Shown here: positions 42,367 through 50,340 of the stretch, piece by piece
Layout of the letters: every line of letters begins with the position of its first letter
How positions within the stretch are numbered: the stretch's first letter is position 1
NCBI GenBank assembly: GCA_016297005.1
Contig: JAEDHK010000004.1
Span: forward strand, 1 to 64,000
Reading direction: 5' to 3'
DNA length: 64,000 nt
DNA from: Clostridia bacterium
GTDB taxonomy: Bacteria; Bacillota; Clostridia; Christensenellales; DTU072
Program-made: the position numbers and the translations under genes
The notes under the pieces: model-generated
Databases searched by the model: none
What the model was told of the DNA's origin: nothing
What the model saw: only the letters and a program-made list of their open reading frames with translations

Positions 42367-43112
42367 AGCGAATCCTTTTGACCGTCGAATACAAAGGCAC
42401 CCGGTACGCCGGTTGGCAACGACAAGAGAACGCGCTTGCCGTTCAACAGGTGCTGGAAGAAGCTTTGGAAAAAATGTTGCAACAAAAAGTCGTCCTGATA
42501 GCCAGCGGCAGAACGGACGCAGGCGTGCATGCTCTCGGTCAGAAAGTCCACTTCGATTATGACGGGGACTTTCCGCTCGATAAAATTCCTTTGGCTTCTC
42601 AAAGTCTTCTGCCCGAAGATATCGCCATTCTTCACGCGGAGGAGGTCTCTCCCGAATTGCACGCTCAGTACTCGGCCAAAAAGAAGACCTACCGCTATCA
42701 GACCTATCTTTCGCGAGAAAACCATCCCCTGCTCAACGACGTTTATGCTCCCGTACCTTATGCGGAAAGTTATTTTGACTTTTCCAAAGTGGAGATGGCC
42801 GCAAAGGATCTTATCGGAACCCACGACTTTGCGGGATTTGCCAACAAAGGCAGTCAGGTCCGCTCTACAATACGGACAATCTACGACGTGAAAGTCAGAA
42901 AAGAAGGGATGTTTATTACCTTCGACGTGACGGGCAACGGATTCTTATATAACATGGTGCGCATTATCGCCGGCACATTGATCTATATAGGCCTCGGAAA
43001 GCGCAATACGGATTCTATAAAAAGAATTTTAGAAACCCAAAACCGCAATTTGGCGGGAAAAACATTCCCGCCGCAAGGACTTTGTTTATTGAGCGTCGAA
43101 TACGACGTTTAG
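42363..43112 (+). CDS. truA: tRNA pseudouridine(38-40) synthase TruA
   Basis: 249-aa enzyme that isomerises uridines 38-40 in the tRNA anticodon arm. Typical landmarks are VEYKGTRYAGWQRQ at the N-terminus, the catalytic-Asp motif SGRTDAGVHALGQ (Asp near 51), KKKTYRYQ, HDFAGFANKGS and the C-terminal FLYNMVRIIAGTLIYIG. The ATG at 42363 overlaps the ecfT stop. An upstream in-frame extension to 42279 is rejected because it lies inside ecfT and the family starts here. The stop overlaps that of the convergent aminotransferase gene by about 3 bp, leaving no room for a terminator. Confidence 0.96.
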   Translation: MKRILLTVEYKGTRYAGWQRQENALAVQQVLEEALEKMLQQKVVLIASGRTDAGVHALGQKVHFDYDGDFPLDKIPLASQSLLPEDIAILHAEEVSPELHAQYSAKKKTYRYQTYLSRENHPLLNDVYAPVPYAESYFDFSKVEMAAKDLIGTHDFAGFANKGSQVRSTIRTIYDVKVRKEGMFITFDVTGNGFLYNMVRIIAGTLIYIGLGKRNTDSIKRILETQNRNLAGKTFPPQGLCLLSVEYDV

Positions 43113-43954
43113 TTCTTTATTTTCGTCTCCTCTTCTATTTCTTGATAGACGGCATCGGATAAGGCGTCGAACAACCGACCGCCTTTTCGTCCGCACGGCT
43201 TTTTATCGCACTCGACGACGCGTTGACACGGATAACCCGCGCTCGTAACGATGATCTCATCCGCTCTCATCATTTCTTCGGGCGAGAAACGCCGTTCCAC
43301 CACCGGGATCGACAGTCTTTCGCAAGCGGAAATAAGGTGTCTTCTTCCGATCCCGTCCAGCGTACAATAGCATGGGGGCGGAGACAAAAGTATGCCGCCG
43401 GTCAGAATATGCACGTTGCTGTGCGCGCATTCGGTTACTTCGCCGTCGCGCACGAATATCGCTTCGTCGCAACCCATCCCCTCCGCTTCCTGCGCGGCGA
43501 GAACGTTCGGCATGAGGTTGAGCGTTTTTACGTCGCATAGGGCGTAACGCGTATCAGAAACGGTACACACCCGCAAAGTTTTTTCCCGAGGCGCGATTTT
43601 TTTCGGATAGATCATGATAAGGAGATTACCTGCTCCGCCTCTGTCCGCATGATATCTGACGGAAGTTCCGCATGAAGCCTGAAAATAGACGAACAGATCG
43701 TCCTCGTCGCACAGACCGATCCCGGTCCGCAAAAAAGACGTTACTTCTTCCCGGGTGTACGGCAGACGTATTCCTATCTTTTCAAGGCCGTGAAAAAACC
43801 TCGTTACGTGCTCGTTTTCGGCAAAAACAATCTTATTTTTCGTGTACGCGGCATCGTAGATGCCGTCGCCGAAATAAAAAGCTCTGTCAAGCGCGGGTAC
43901 AAACAGTTTTTCGAGCGGTTCCCACCTTCCGTTATAGAATCCGACGTTTTTCAT
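43109..43954 (-). CDS. aminotransferase class IV, D-amino-acid transaminase-like
   Basis: 281-aa fold-type IV PLP enzyme. The probable PLP lysine is K143 in DVKTLNLMPNVLAAQEA, followed by DEAIFVRDGEVTECAHSN (acidic E175), a pattern close to D-alanine transaminases that supply D-Ala and D-Glu for peptidoglycan. The N-terminal DRAFYFGDGIYDAAYTKN also fits. Specificity between D-amino-acid and branched-chain substrates is inferred from these motifs only. No clear SD precedes the ATG at 43954. It is divergent from the ABC operon and converges on truA. Confidence 0.85.
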   Translation of the reverse strand: MKNVGFYNGRWEPLEKLFVPALDRAFYFGDGIYDAAYTKNKIVFAENEHVTRFFHGLEKIGIRLPYTREEVTSFLRTGIGLCDEDDLFVYFQASCGTSVRYHADRGGAGNLLIMIYPKKIAPREKTLRVCTVSDTRYALCDVKTLNLMPNVLAAQEAEGMGCDEAIFVRDGEVTECAHSNVHILTGGILLSPPPCYCTLDGIGRRHLISACERLSIPVVERRFSPEEMMRADEIIVTSAGYPCQRVVECDKKPCGRKGGRLFDALSDAVYQEIEEETKIKN

Positions 43955-44072
43955 ATGTCATAAACCTATGCGCAGATCCGATAAATAATAACCTTATTTA
44001 TTAATTTTTTACTCTCAGAAAATTGTTTCGTTGCAAAAAACGGTTTTCTTTACGGATAATTTATGGTATATA

Positions 44073-44081
44073 TGTTATAAT
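44073..44081 (+). promoter_or_regulatory. extended -10 promoter of the ABC-2/trmO/birA operon
   Basis: TGTTATAAT (44073-44081) is an extended -10 element with a perfect TATAAT, 31 bases before the ATG of the ATPase gene. No good -35 is seen at normal spacing, which the TGn extension can compensate. A GGAGG site follows at 44102-44106. Confidence 0.6.
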
Positions 44082-44112
44082 AATCGTTCTGTGAAAAGCA
44101 GGAGGTAACCAT

Positions 44113-45096
44113 ATGAGTATTCTGGAAGTAAAAAACGTCTCGAAGACGTACAAAGGTCGTCGCAGCCGCTCTCCTATAGAAGCGGTAAAAGACTTTTCTT
44201 TTACGGTGGACGCCGGCGAAATCGTCGGCTTCGTCGGGCCCAACGGCGCCGGAAAGTCGACTATGTTGAAGATGATCACGGGGCTGGCCAACCCCACCTC
44301 GGGACAGATTCTTATTGATGGACACGATATCTCCAAAGAACGCATAAAAGCCCTTTCTTCGGTAGGAACCATCATCGAGAACCCGGACTTATATCTCGAT
44401 TGGACGGGCGAAAATAACCTCAGATATCTTTTCGATCTGCAAAATGCGACCAAAGCAAGCAAAGCCGAGCGAGAAGCAATCATCGAAAAAGCGTTGAAGC
44501 TGGTCGGACTGTACGACCGCCGACAGGACGTTGCGCGGAAGTACTCTTTGGGCATGAAACAGCGTCTTGGTATTGCGCAGGCACTTCTCAATAAACCTTC
44601 TCTTCTCATCTTAGACGAACCGACCAACGGTCTCGACCCCGAGGGAATCAAAGGAATAAGAGATATTCTGATTCATCTTGCCACAACTTATCACATGGCC
44701 ATTCTCGTATCCAGCCATCTTTTAGCGGAAATGCAACTGATGTGCAACCGCTTTATCATCATCGACAAAGGCCGGAAGATATCGGATATGACAGCCGATG
44801 AGATAGGAAAGACGGCCGGTCCCGTCATGGTTCTCTCTACCGACAACGTCGCCCTGGCCATCGGCGTGCTTTCCGAAAAATTCAATATCAAAGCCAAAGC
44901 CGCAGATGGAAAGTTGGAGTTCTCTACCGATCTCCCGTCCGGAGAGATCATGAAAGAATTGATCCTGTCCGGCGTCACCGTCAACGAATTGACCGTTAAA
45001 AAGAATTCTTTGGAAGACGTGTTCATCCGTTCTACCCACGGCCGAGACGGTATGAAAGAAATTTTCCCCGATCTTGCACAAAAGGAGGAAGAGTAA
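44113..45096 (+). CDS. ABC-2 type exporter ATP-binding protein (BcrA/CcmA-like)
   Basis: 327-aa ATPase of an ABC exporter. Walker A GPNGAGKST, the IIENPDLY region, signature YSLGMKQRLGIAQAL (SLGMK form, typical of BcrA/NatA-type ATPases), Walker B LLILDEPTNGLDP and H-loop SSHLL are present. A C-terminal regulatory extension (about 225-327) follows. The start has GGAGG 6 bases upstream. The next gene encodes the matching permease. Related systems handle bacitracin-type peptides, lantibiotics or Na+; the substrate here is unknown. Confidence 0.92.
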   Translation: MSILEVKNVSKTYKGRRSRSPIEAVKDFSFTVDAGEIVGFVGPNGAGKSTMLKMITGLANPTSGQILIDGHDISKERIKALSSVGTIIENPDLYLDWTGENNLRYLFDLQNATKASKAEREAIIEKALKLVGLYDRRQDVARKYSLGMKQRLGIAQALLNKPSLLILDEPTNGLDPEGIKGIRDILIHLATTYHMAILVSSHLLAEMQLMCNRFIIIDKGRKISDMTADEIGKTAGPVMVLSTDNVALAIGVLSEKFNIKAKAADGKLEFSTDLPSGEIMKELILSGVTVNELTVKKNSLEDVFIRSTHGRDGMKEIFPDLAQKEEE

Positions 45097-45097
45097 A

Positions 45098-46168
45098 ATG
45101 TTAGGAAGAATTTATGCAGGCGAGCTGAGAAAAATCGTACGTCCGAAATCCATGATCGTTCTGACCGTCGTTCTGGCCCTCTTCTTATTCGTTTATGCGA
45201 TCGTATATAACTTTATCGGCAATCTGAGCCAGATCGTCGCTTCTACCGTTGATCCCGACCAAACGACGGATCAGGCGACGGAAGAATCCGATTGGCAAGG
45301 TATCTCGGACGAAAACGTCGATTACGTCATTCAGATGTTACAACAGAATATCGACGAATTAGAAAAAGAATATAAAGGAAAGTTCGGATACCGCTATTAC
45401 GCTTCCGTCTTTTCTGCCAAAGCGCAACTGAAAGCGGTTGAATTTATGAAAGAGAACCGTCTGTACGACATAAAAGTGCTGGGATACAATTACTCGCTCA
45501 ACTCGTTTATGTCGGAAACGACAGCGGACGGTTTTGCGCAGGACTACATGAGCGTCGTTGCTTCAGTCATCGCCATCTACGCCGTCGTATTGGGCGCGGG
45601 ACTGCTCGCCGACGAATATCGTAACGGTACCGTCAAGTTGTTGCTGACCCGTCCGATCACAAAAAATCAATTGATCACGGCAAAGTTACTCGCGGCGCTC
45701 ACCGTGTGCGGCGCCTTTATGGGCATCTTTTCCCTGATTGGATATATTTACGGTCTGATCGCCTTTAAATCGGTCGCCACGGAAAGCATATATCTCGTAT
45801 TCAACGCAAGATCGGTCATTAAATCTTCCGTCGGCGCTTATTTGTTCGGCGATTTCGTCATGCAGTTGGTGCAAATTGCCACTATGCTGATGATTGCCTA
45901 CTTCCTCGGTACGCTCGCAAGAAAAAAGACGACGGGTATTATCGTTACGCTGCTGATAGAACTCGGTATCGTTTCGAGCATCCTCGGTCTTCTGCCCATT
46001 CAGATCGGTCTGCTCGTTCCCAACCTGTCCCTGATGGATTATTTTGACGCGAGCGCAACCGTACCCACGTACGGAAACTTCTTTATTTCTCTTGCCGTCG
46101 ATCTCGTCTATATCGCGGCGGTAACCTTCGGGTTGTACTACTCTGTCAACAAACGCGACGTGATCTGA
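45098..46168 (+). CDS. ABC-2 type exporter permease
   Basis: 356-aa membrane partner of the preceding ATPase. One hydrophobic segment lies near residues 19-45, followed by a large extracytoplasmic loop with Asp/Glu/Thr-rich sequence and a YYASVFSAKAQLKAVEF region. About five more segments occupy the C-terminal 200 residues, with DEYRNGTVKLLLTRPITK (an ABC-2 permease hallmark) between them. ATG at 45098 is used because AAAGGAGG precedes it; an upstream in-frame codon at 45074 lies before this SD. It overlaps trmO by one base (TGATG). Confidence 0.9.
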   Translation: MLGRIYAGELRKIVRPKSMIVLTVVLALFLFVYAIVYNFIGNLSQIVASTVDPDQTTDQATEESDWQGISDENVDYVIQMLQQNIDELEKEYKGKFGYRYYASVFSAKAQLKAVEFMKENRLYDIKVLGYNYSLNSFMSETTADGFAQDYMSVVASVIAIYAVVLGAGLLADEYRNGTVKLLLTRPITKNQLITAKLLAALTVCGAFMGIFSLIGYIYGLIAFKSVATESIYLVFNARSVIKSSVGAYLFGDFVMQLVQIATMLMIAYFLGTLARKKTTGIIVTLLIELGIVSSILGLLPIQIGLLVPNLSLMDYFDASATVPTYGNFFISLAVDLVYIAAVTFGLYYSVNKRDVI

Positions 46169-46851
46169 TGAACGATCTACGCATTATCGCAAAAATAAGA
46201 AACGGATATACCGGGAAATTCGGTATTCCGCGTCAAAGCGGATTGGACGGCGGCGATCTGTCCGAGATCGTATTCGAAAAACCATATCGTGATCCGTCCG
46301 CCCTGAAAGGAATAGAAGGTTTCAGCCATCTGTGGCTGATCTGGTATTTTTCCGAAGGCGAAGAAAAGGACGTGTGGTCGCCTACCGTCCGTCCTCCCCG
46401 CCTGGGTGGAAATACGCGCGTCGGCGTTTTCGCTACCCGCTCGCCCAACCGCCCCAACCGTATCGGTTTGTCATGCGTTCAACTGGACGGCGTTCAAGAC
46501 ACCGAAAAGGACGGCCGCGTTCTTTTAGTGCGCGGAGCCGATCTGATGAACGGCACGCCCATTCTCGACGTCAAACCTTATCTGTCTTTCTGCGACTGTT
46601 ATCCGGAGGCAAAAAACGGATTTGCAGAAGCCGTCAAAGATAAAAAGTTAATTGTTACCGACCCGAACGGTCTAATGAATAATCTTCCGAAGGAAGAACA
46701 AAACGTAATCGTTTCTATCCTCGAACAAGATCCCAGACCATCCTATCATAACGATCCGGAAAGAGTATACGCTTTCGAGAAGTCGGGTTTCAGAATACGG
46801 TTTTCGACCGATGGAAAGATACTCTCCGTTATTGAATTAATAAAGTTGTAG
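46168..46851 (+). CDS. trmO: tRNA (adenine(37)-N6)-methyltransferase TrmO (TsaA/VirR-like)
   Basis: 227-aa member of the TsaA/TrmO family, which methylates N6-threonylcarbamoyladenosine-37 of tRNA using SAM through an unusual beta-barrel fold. Visible family motifs are KFGIPRQSGL, IEGFSHLWLIWYF, the PRLGGNTRVGVFATRSPNRPN stretch and DLMNGTPILDVKPYLSFCD, followed by a C-terminal extension (about 160-227). It is translationally coupled to the ABC permease and lies 5 bp before birA. The grouping with the exporter appears to be co-transcription rather than shared function. Confidence 0.93.
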   Translation: MNDLRIIAKIRNGYTGKFGIPRQSGLDGGDLSEIVFEKPYRDPSALKGIEGFSHLWLIWYFSEGEEKDVWSPTVRPPRLGGNTRVGVFATRSPNRPNRIGLSCVQLDGVQDTEKDGRVLLVRGADLMNGTPILDVKPYLSFCDCYPEAKNGFAEAVKDKKLIVTDPNGLMNNLPKEEQNVIVSILEQDPRPSYHNDPERVYAFEKSGFRIRFSTDGKILSVIELIKL

Positions 46852-46856
46852 TAATT

Positions 46857-47612
46857 ATGAATTGTGAAAAATTGGCTTCCTTATTGCCTGATATAGTACC
46901 CCTGATACGTAATTATAAGACGGTCCCTTCTACCAATATCGTAGCTAAGGATTATGCCGGACGCGGCGAAAAAGAAGGTATCTTCATCGCGGAAACGCAA
47001 ACTGCCGGAAAGGGCAGAATGGGCCGAAGCTTTTTCTCTCCGGCGGGATGCGGATTATATATCAGCTTTTTATTTCGCCCCGACATCCCTGCGGAAAACG
47101 TATATCTTCTGACCACAACGGCGGCCGTGGCCGTCTGCGAGACAGTCGAACGGTTTAGCGGGAAAGAAGCGTCCATTAAGTGGGTCAACGACGTTCTTGT
47201 AGCCGATAAAAAGGTCTGTGGCATATTGACCGAGGGGGCTTTCAACGAAAACGGGGCATTGTCCTACGCCGTCGTCGGTATCGGCATTAATCTTTTTCCG
47301 CCGGAGGGCGGCTTCCCTGCGGACCTCGAATCCAAGGCCGGAGCGGTCTTCACAACGAAGAAAGACTGTCTCGAAGAACTGACGGCAGACCTTATCCTGC
47401 GCTTTTTGCGGCTTCTTAAAGAAGATTGCTACGACAGATACGTTATGCGTTCGATTATACGGGGGCGTACGATATCTCTTTTGCGAGACGGACAAGAAAG
47501 ACAAGCGGTCGTTCTCGGTCTGGACGACAAGTGTCGTCTGCTTGTCCGATATCAGAACGGCGAGCAGGAATTGATCGAATGCGGCGAGGTTTCGGTAGAC
47601 GGGCTTTATTGA
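46857..47612 (+). CDS. birA: biotin--[acetyl-CoA-carboxylase] ligase, monofunctional
   Basis: 251-aa biotin protein ligase. The N-terminus opens directly with the catalytic domain: VPSTN (23-27), ETQTAGKGRMGRSF (biotinyl-AMP binding loop, 51-57 GKGRMGR), KWVND (108-112) and KVCGIL (119-124, with the catalytic lysine near 119). A short SH3-like C-terminal domain (RGRTISLLRDGQ onward) follows. The DNA-binding helix-turn-helix of bifunctional BirA is absent, so it should not act as a biotin operon repressor. The ribosome binding site is weak, so coupling to trmO is likely. Confidence 0.93.
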   Translation: MNCEKLASLLPDIVPLIRNYKTVPSTNIVAKDYAGRGEKEGIFIAETQTAGKGRMGRSFFSPAGCGLYISFLFRPDIPAENVYLLTTTAAVAVCETVERFSGKEASIKWVNDVLVADKKVCGILTEGAFNENGALSYAVVGIGINLFPPEGGFPADLESKAGAVFTTKKDCLEELTADLILRFLRLLKEDCYDRYVMRSIIRGRTISLLRDGQERQAVVLGLDDKCRLLVRYQNGEQELIECGEVSVDGLY

Positions 47613-47645
47613 TTTCGCGCGCGCTTATTATTTTTTAAAAATAGA

Positions 47646-47674
47646 TTGATTTTCTTGTAAAGATAGTTTATAAT
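47646..47674 (+). promoter_or_regulatory. sigma-A promoter of the 519-aa lipoprotein gene
   Basis: TTGATT (47646-47651), a 17-bp spacer and TATAAT (47669-47674), 35 bases before the ATG at 47709. GGAGAGG precedes the start codon. Confidence 0.75.
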
Positions 47675-47708
47675 ACTACTGTTTATTCTATTATAATCGG
47701 AGAGGTTT

Positions 47709-49268
47709 ATGAAAAACAGTAAAAAAATCGTACTTATCCTCGCTTTGGTCCTGATGGTATGTTGTCTCTTGGCGGCATGTACGGAAAATACAAAGTGGGA
47801 CGCCGTTCAAACGGATACGACGTACACCCAAGTCACTTCCAACGGTGGCGTAGCGGTTCAGTACGGGAATTATTTGTATTTTATCAACGGTTATGCCGGC
47901 GAAGCCGCGCTTAACACTTTCGGCGACGTTATTACGGGAGCCGTGTGCCGCGTCGAGATCAAAAAAGGTCAGGACGGACTTGCGCTCGATTACGACACCT
48001 TCCAGGTCGTCGTTCCCAAAAACGTTTACGGCGCCGATACGACCAACGGCGGCATTTATATCGCGAACGACTATATTTATTACCACACCACCAGCGTTGA
48101 CAAAAACAGTAAGCGCGAATATAAGACAAACGAAGGCGTTCTTATGCGCACGAAGATCGATGGCACGGGAACGGAGACCTTGAAGAATTTTTCCGATAAC
48201 TCCACCGTTTTCCGCGTTTCCGGCAACTATCTCGTTTACACTTCCAAAGACGCGGAAAGCAATACCGTATTAAAAGCGATCAAGCTCGACGATATGTCCG
48301 AAATTACCATAGAAAGCAAACATGCCATTGCCTATCAATTCTCGGACAACTATCTCGTTTATACCACCTATAACTACGATCGAACGACGAACTCTTCTTC
48401 CGATTATCTGGTCAAGCTGTTCGACTTCCGAACCGGAAAGATCTCCCTTCTGCTGTCCTCCGATATCTATAACGTAAACGGCCTCCTCTTCACGACGACC
48501 ATCAAGGCGATCCGCGAGAACGAAAATACCATCTATCTGTTCTACACCAAAGACGATAACAGCGTCAATAATCTTGAAAACGGATATTATTTTTGCTGTT
48601 TCCCCAAGGCCAATCCCGTTTATGACGTTAAATTCGAATATCGTATGACTTCTGAGACCGAGACGACCACGTACGACAACTTCTATCTGCTGAATAACGG
48701 CTGGATCCTTGCTTATCACGAAAAGAAATTCGATATCTATAATGATTTTGTAAAAGGCTCCGGCACTTACGGAACGGCCAAACGCATGGCAAGCGCTAAT
48801 TCCGAGGAGGACGGTATGTTCACTTCTTACACTCTTACCGGTGCAACCGCGATCGTGGACGTGTACGAGAACGAGAACGAAGTATACGCTTACTTCACCA
48901 CCTCGCCCTCCATCGACAGCAAGACTTATACGGCGCTCAACTACGTTAAGCTTTTCAATAAAGTAAACGACACATATACGATCGCCATCGAAAACGTGGC
49001 CGTGTTCTACTACTTCAATTATAACTCGTCCTACACTACTTACGAGGTAAGCGATCTGTACTATTACGAAGCAACCGGCTCCACCGCCGCGAAGGCCATC
49101 CTCTACCTCAACTCCGATGTCGGAGAAGGCGCGCTCGCCTATTATCATATTTTGCAGAGCGACAACGATAAAGAAAACGCTGAAAAGAAAGCCGGCGGCA
49201 GACTCATCGGCAAGATCGACAGTGAAAAATTAGTTGATCTGATCTCTTCCGGCAAGGTGGAAAAATAA
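47709..49268 (+). CDS. lipoprotein with predicted beta-propeller-like body (519 aa)
   Basis: Exported lipoprotein: Lys-rich N-terminus, hydrophobic core and lipobox LLAAC with Cys24. The mature part shows recurring blade-like strands ending in Tyr-rich edges (YGNYLYFINGYAG, NDYIYYHTTSV, SGNYLVYTSKD, SDNYLVYTTYNYD, ENTIYLFYTKD, NEVYAYFTTS). This is reminiscent of DUF5050-type beta-propellers that sense or bind ligands outside the cell. It is monocistronic, with a clear promoter and terminator. No ligand or partner can be named. Its Asn/Tyr/Thr-rich style resembles the giant lipoproteins, but no shared domain was detected by eye. Confidence 0.85.
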   Translation: MKNSKKIVLILALVLMVCCLLAACTENTKWDAVQTDTTYTQVTSNGGVAVQYGNYLYFINGYAGEAALNTFGDVITGAVCRVEIKKGQDGLALDYDTFQVVVPKNVYGADTTNGGIYIANDYIYYHTTSVDKNSKREYKTNEGVLMRTKIDGTGTETLKNFSDNSTVFRVSGNYLVYTSKDAESNTVLKAIKLDDMSEITIESKHAIAYQFSDNYLVYTTYNYDRTTNSSSDYLVKLFDFRTGKISLLLSSDIYNVNGLLFTTTIKAIRENENTIYLFYTKDDNSVNNLENGYYFCCFPKANPVYDVKFEYRMTSETETTTYDNFYLLNNGWILAYHEKKFDIYNDFVKGSGTYGTAKRMASANSEEDGMFTSYTLTGATAIVDVYENENEVYAYFTTSPSIDSKTYTALNYVKLFNKVNDTYTIAIENVAVFYYFNYNSSYTTYEVSDLYYYEATGSTAAKAILYLNSDVGEGALAYYHILQSDNDKENAEKKAGGRLIGKIDSEKLVDLISSGKVEK

Positions 49269-49285
49269 CGTAAGTTTTGATAATA

Positions 49286-49323
49286 TAAAGAGTAGCAAAA
49301 TTTTTGCTACTCTTTATTTTTTT
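49286..49323 (+). terminator. intrinsic terminator of the 519-aa lipoprotein gene
   Basis: Arms AAAGAGTAGCAAAA and TTTTTGCTACTCTTT form a long hairpin, followed by ATTTTTTTG. It starts 18 bases after the stop codon. Confidence 0.9.
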
Positions 49324-49454
49324 GTCTTACATGCAAGTATAGTGGGTTATGCTTTTTAAAATTTCTCCACAAAATTTTTCTGCTCGGCAAATTGATATTT
49401 ATCGAAAAAGAGCACTGCGCCTGACAGGATTTACTGCTCCGTCTCGATATTTGG

Positions 49455-50081
49455 TTAGAAAAGTTGTCCCGGAAGTTTCAGCTTCTCTTTGCGGGGAAAG
49501 GATTTGTCAAATTCTTCGGCTTCTTCTTCGCTAACGGCGTATCCTTTTGGCGTGCTATATTCTCCTGTTATACCGTCAAGGTATCCGGGAATCAGCTCCT
49601 TGCAAAGAAAAAACGATGAATCCGCGCCATCAGGCAAACCGTGATAACGGATCCCAAAATCTTTGGCAAAAGTAAAACCGCTTTTTCCATAAAAATTGAT
49701 GTCGCCCTCAAAACACAAAGCGCCGCAACCGAGTTTCGTTGCCTTTTCCAAAGAATAATCCAAGAGAATTTTACCATAACCTTTTCTTTTATATTCGGGA
49801 AGAATACTGATAGGGCCCATTGTCATAATAGGAACGTCTTTGCCGTCATCCGCTTTAATTATTGCTCTCATAAAAATATTTTGTCCAATCAACTTTCCGT
49901 CCTTTTCCATAACAAAGTCAAGTTCCGGAACAAACGCTTCGTCATTTCTTAGTTGGTTGAGCACATAGTGTTCTAAACAACCCGGGCGATAAACGTTCCA
50001 GAATGCCTCCCGGACAAGGTTTTCTACCATTCTGAATTCCTCTTTTCTTTCCAAACGGATTACTATGTCTTTTTTATTCAA
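49455..50081 (-). CDS. GNAT family N-acetyltransferase
   Basis: 208-aa acetyltransferase of the Gcn5-related fold. Motif A is visible as MGPISILPEYKRKGYGKILLDYSLEKA (acetyl-CoA pyrophosphate loop RKGYGK), followed by GCGALCFEGDINFYGKSGFTFAKDFGI, typical of GNAT proteins of the YhbS type. The start is called as TTG at 50081 because AGGAGGGG lies 6 bases upstream. The in-frame ATG at 50117 would place that SD inside the gene. It has its own promoter and is not in an operon. The substrate is unknown. Confidence 0.85.
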   Translation of the reverse strand: MNKKDIVIRLERKEEFRMVENLVREAFWNVYRPGCLEHYVLNQLRNDEAFVPELDFVMEKDGKLIGQNIFMRAIIKADDGKDVPIMTMGPISILPEYKRKGYGKILLDYSLEKATKLGCGALCFEGDINFYGKSGFTFAKDFGIRYHGLPDGADSSFFLCKELIPGYLDGITGEYSTPKGYAVSEEEAEEFDKSFPRKEKLKLPGQLF

Positions 50082-50195
50082 ATTTCCCCTCCTGACGACT
50101 TCGGTCGTTTTCTTCAAAGCAACTTTACTGAAAGTCTTATAATCAAGCCTCTCTGCGGATTTTCTTGATAAAAAGTTCTTATTTGCGATAAATCT

Positions 50196-50223
50196 ATTAT
50201 ATCAAAAAAGCCGATTTGTGCAA
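50196..50223 (-). promoter_or_regulatory. promoter of the GNAT gene
   Basis: On the minus strand TTGCAC (50223-50218), a 16-bp spacer and TATAAT (50201-50196) with a TGA extension before the -10. The leader to the TTG start is about 108 nt, and no riboswitch fold was recognised in it. Confidence 0.7.
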
Positions 50224-50239
50224 GCGATTACGTGCGGAC

Positions 50240-50270
50240 AAAAGAAAACCCGACTTTAAAAAGTCGAGTT
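50240..50270 (-). terminator. intrinsic terminator downstream of the GH13 gene
   Basis: Read on the minus strand: AACTCGACTT, a short A/T loop and AAGTCGGGTT (10-bp stem with one G-U pair), then TTCTTTT. It lies about 70 bases after the GH13 stop and before the GNAT promoter. Confidence 0.8.
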
Positions 50271-50340
50271 CTATACATCCCCCATGGGTATAGCGATAAA
50301 GCGGTAAGTCTTTTTTGACTTTTATATTTTAAAAAACTCT

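Noticed and set aside
49455..50117. ATG start at 50117 for the GNAT gene
   Set aside because: The strong AGGAGGGG site lies downstream of it and 6 bases before a TTG codon at 50081, which fits as the real start.
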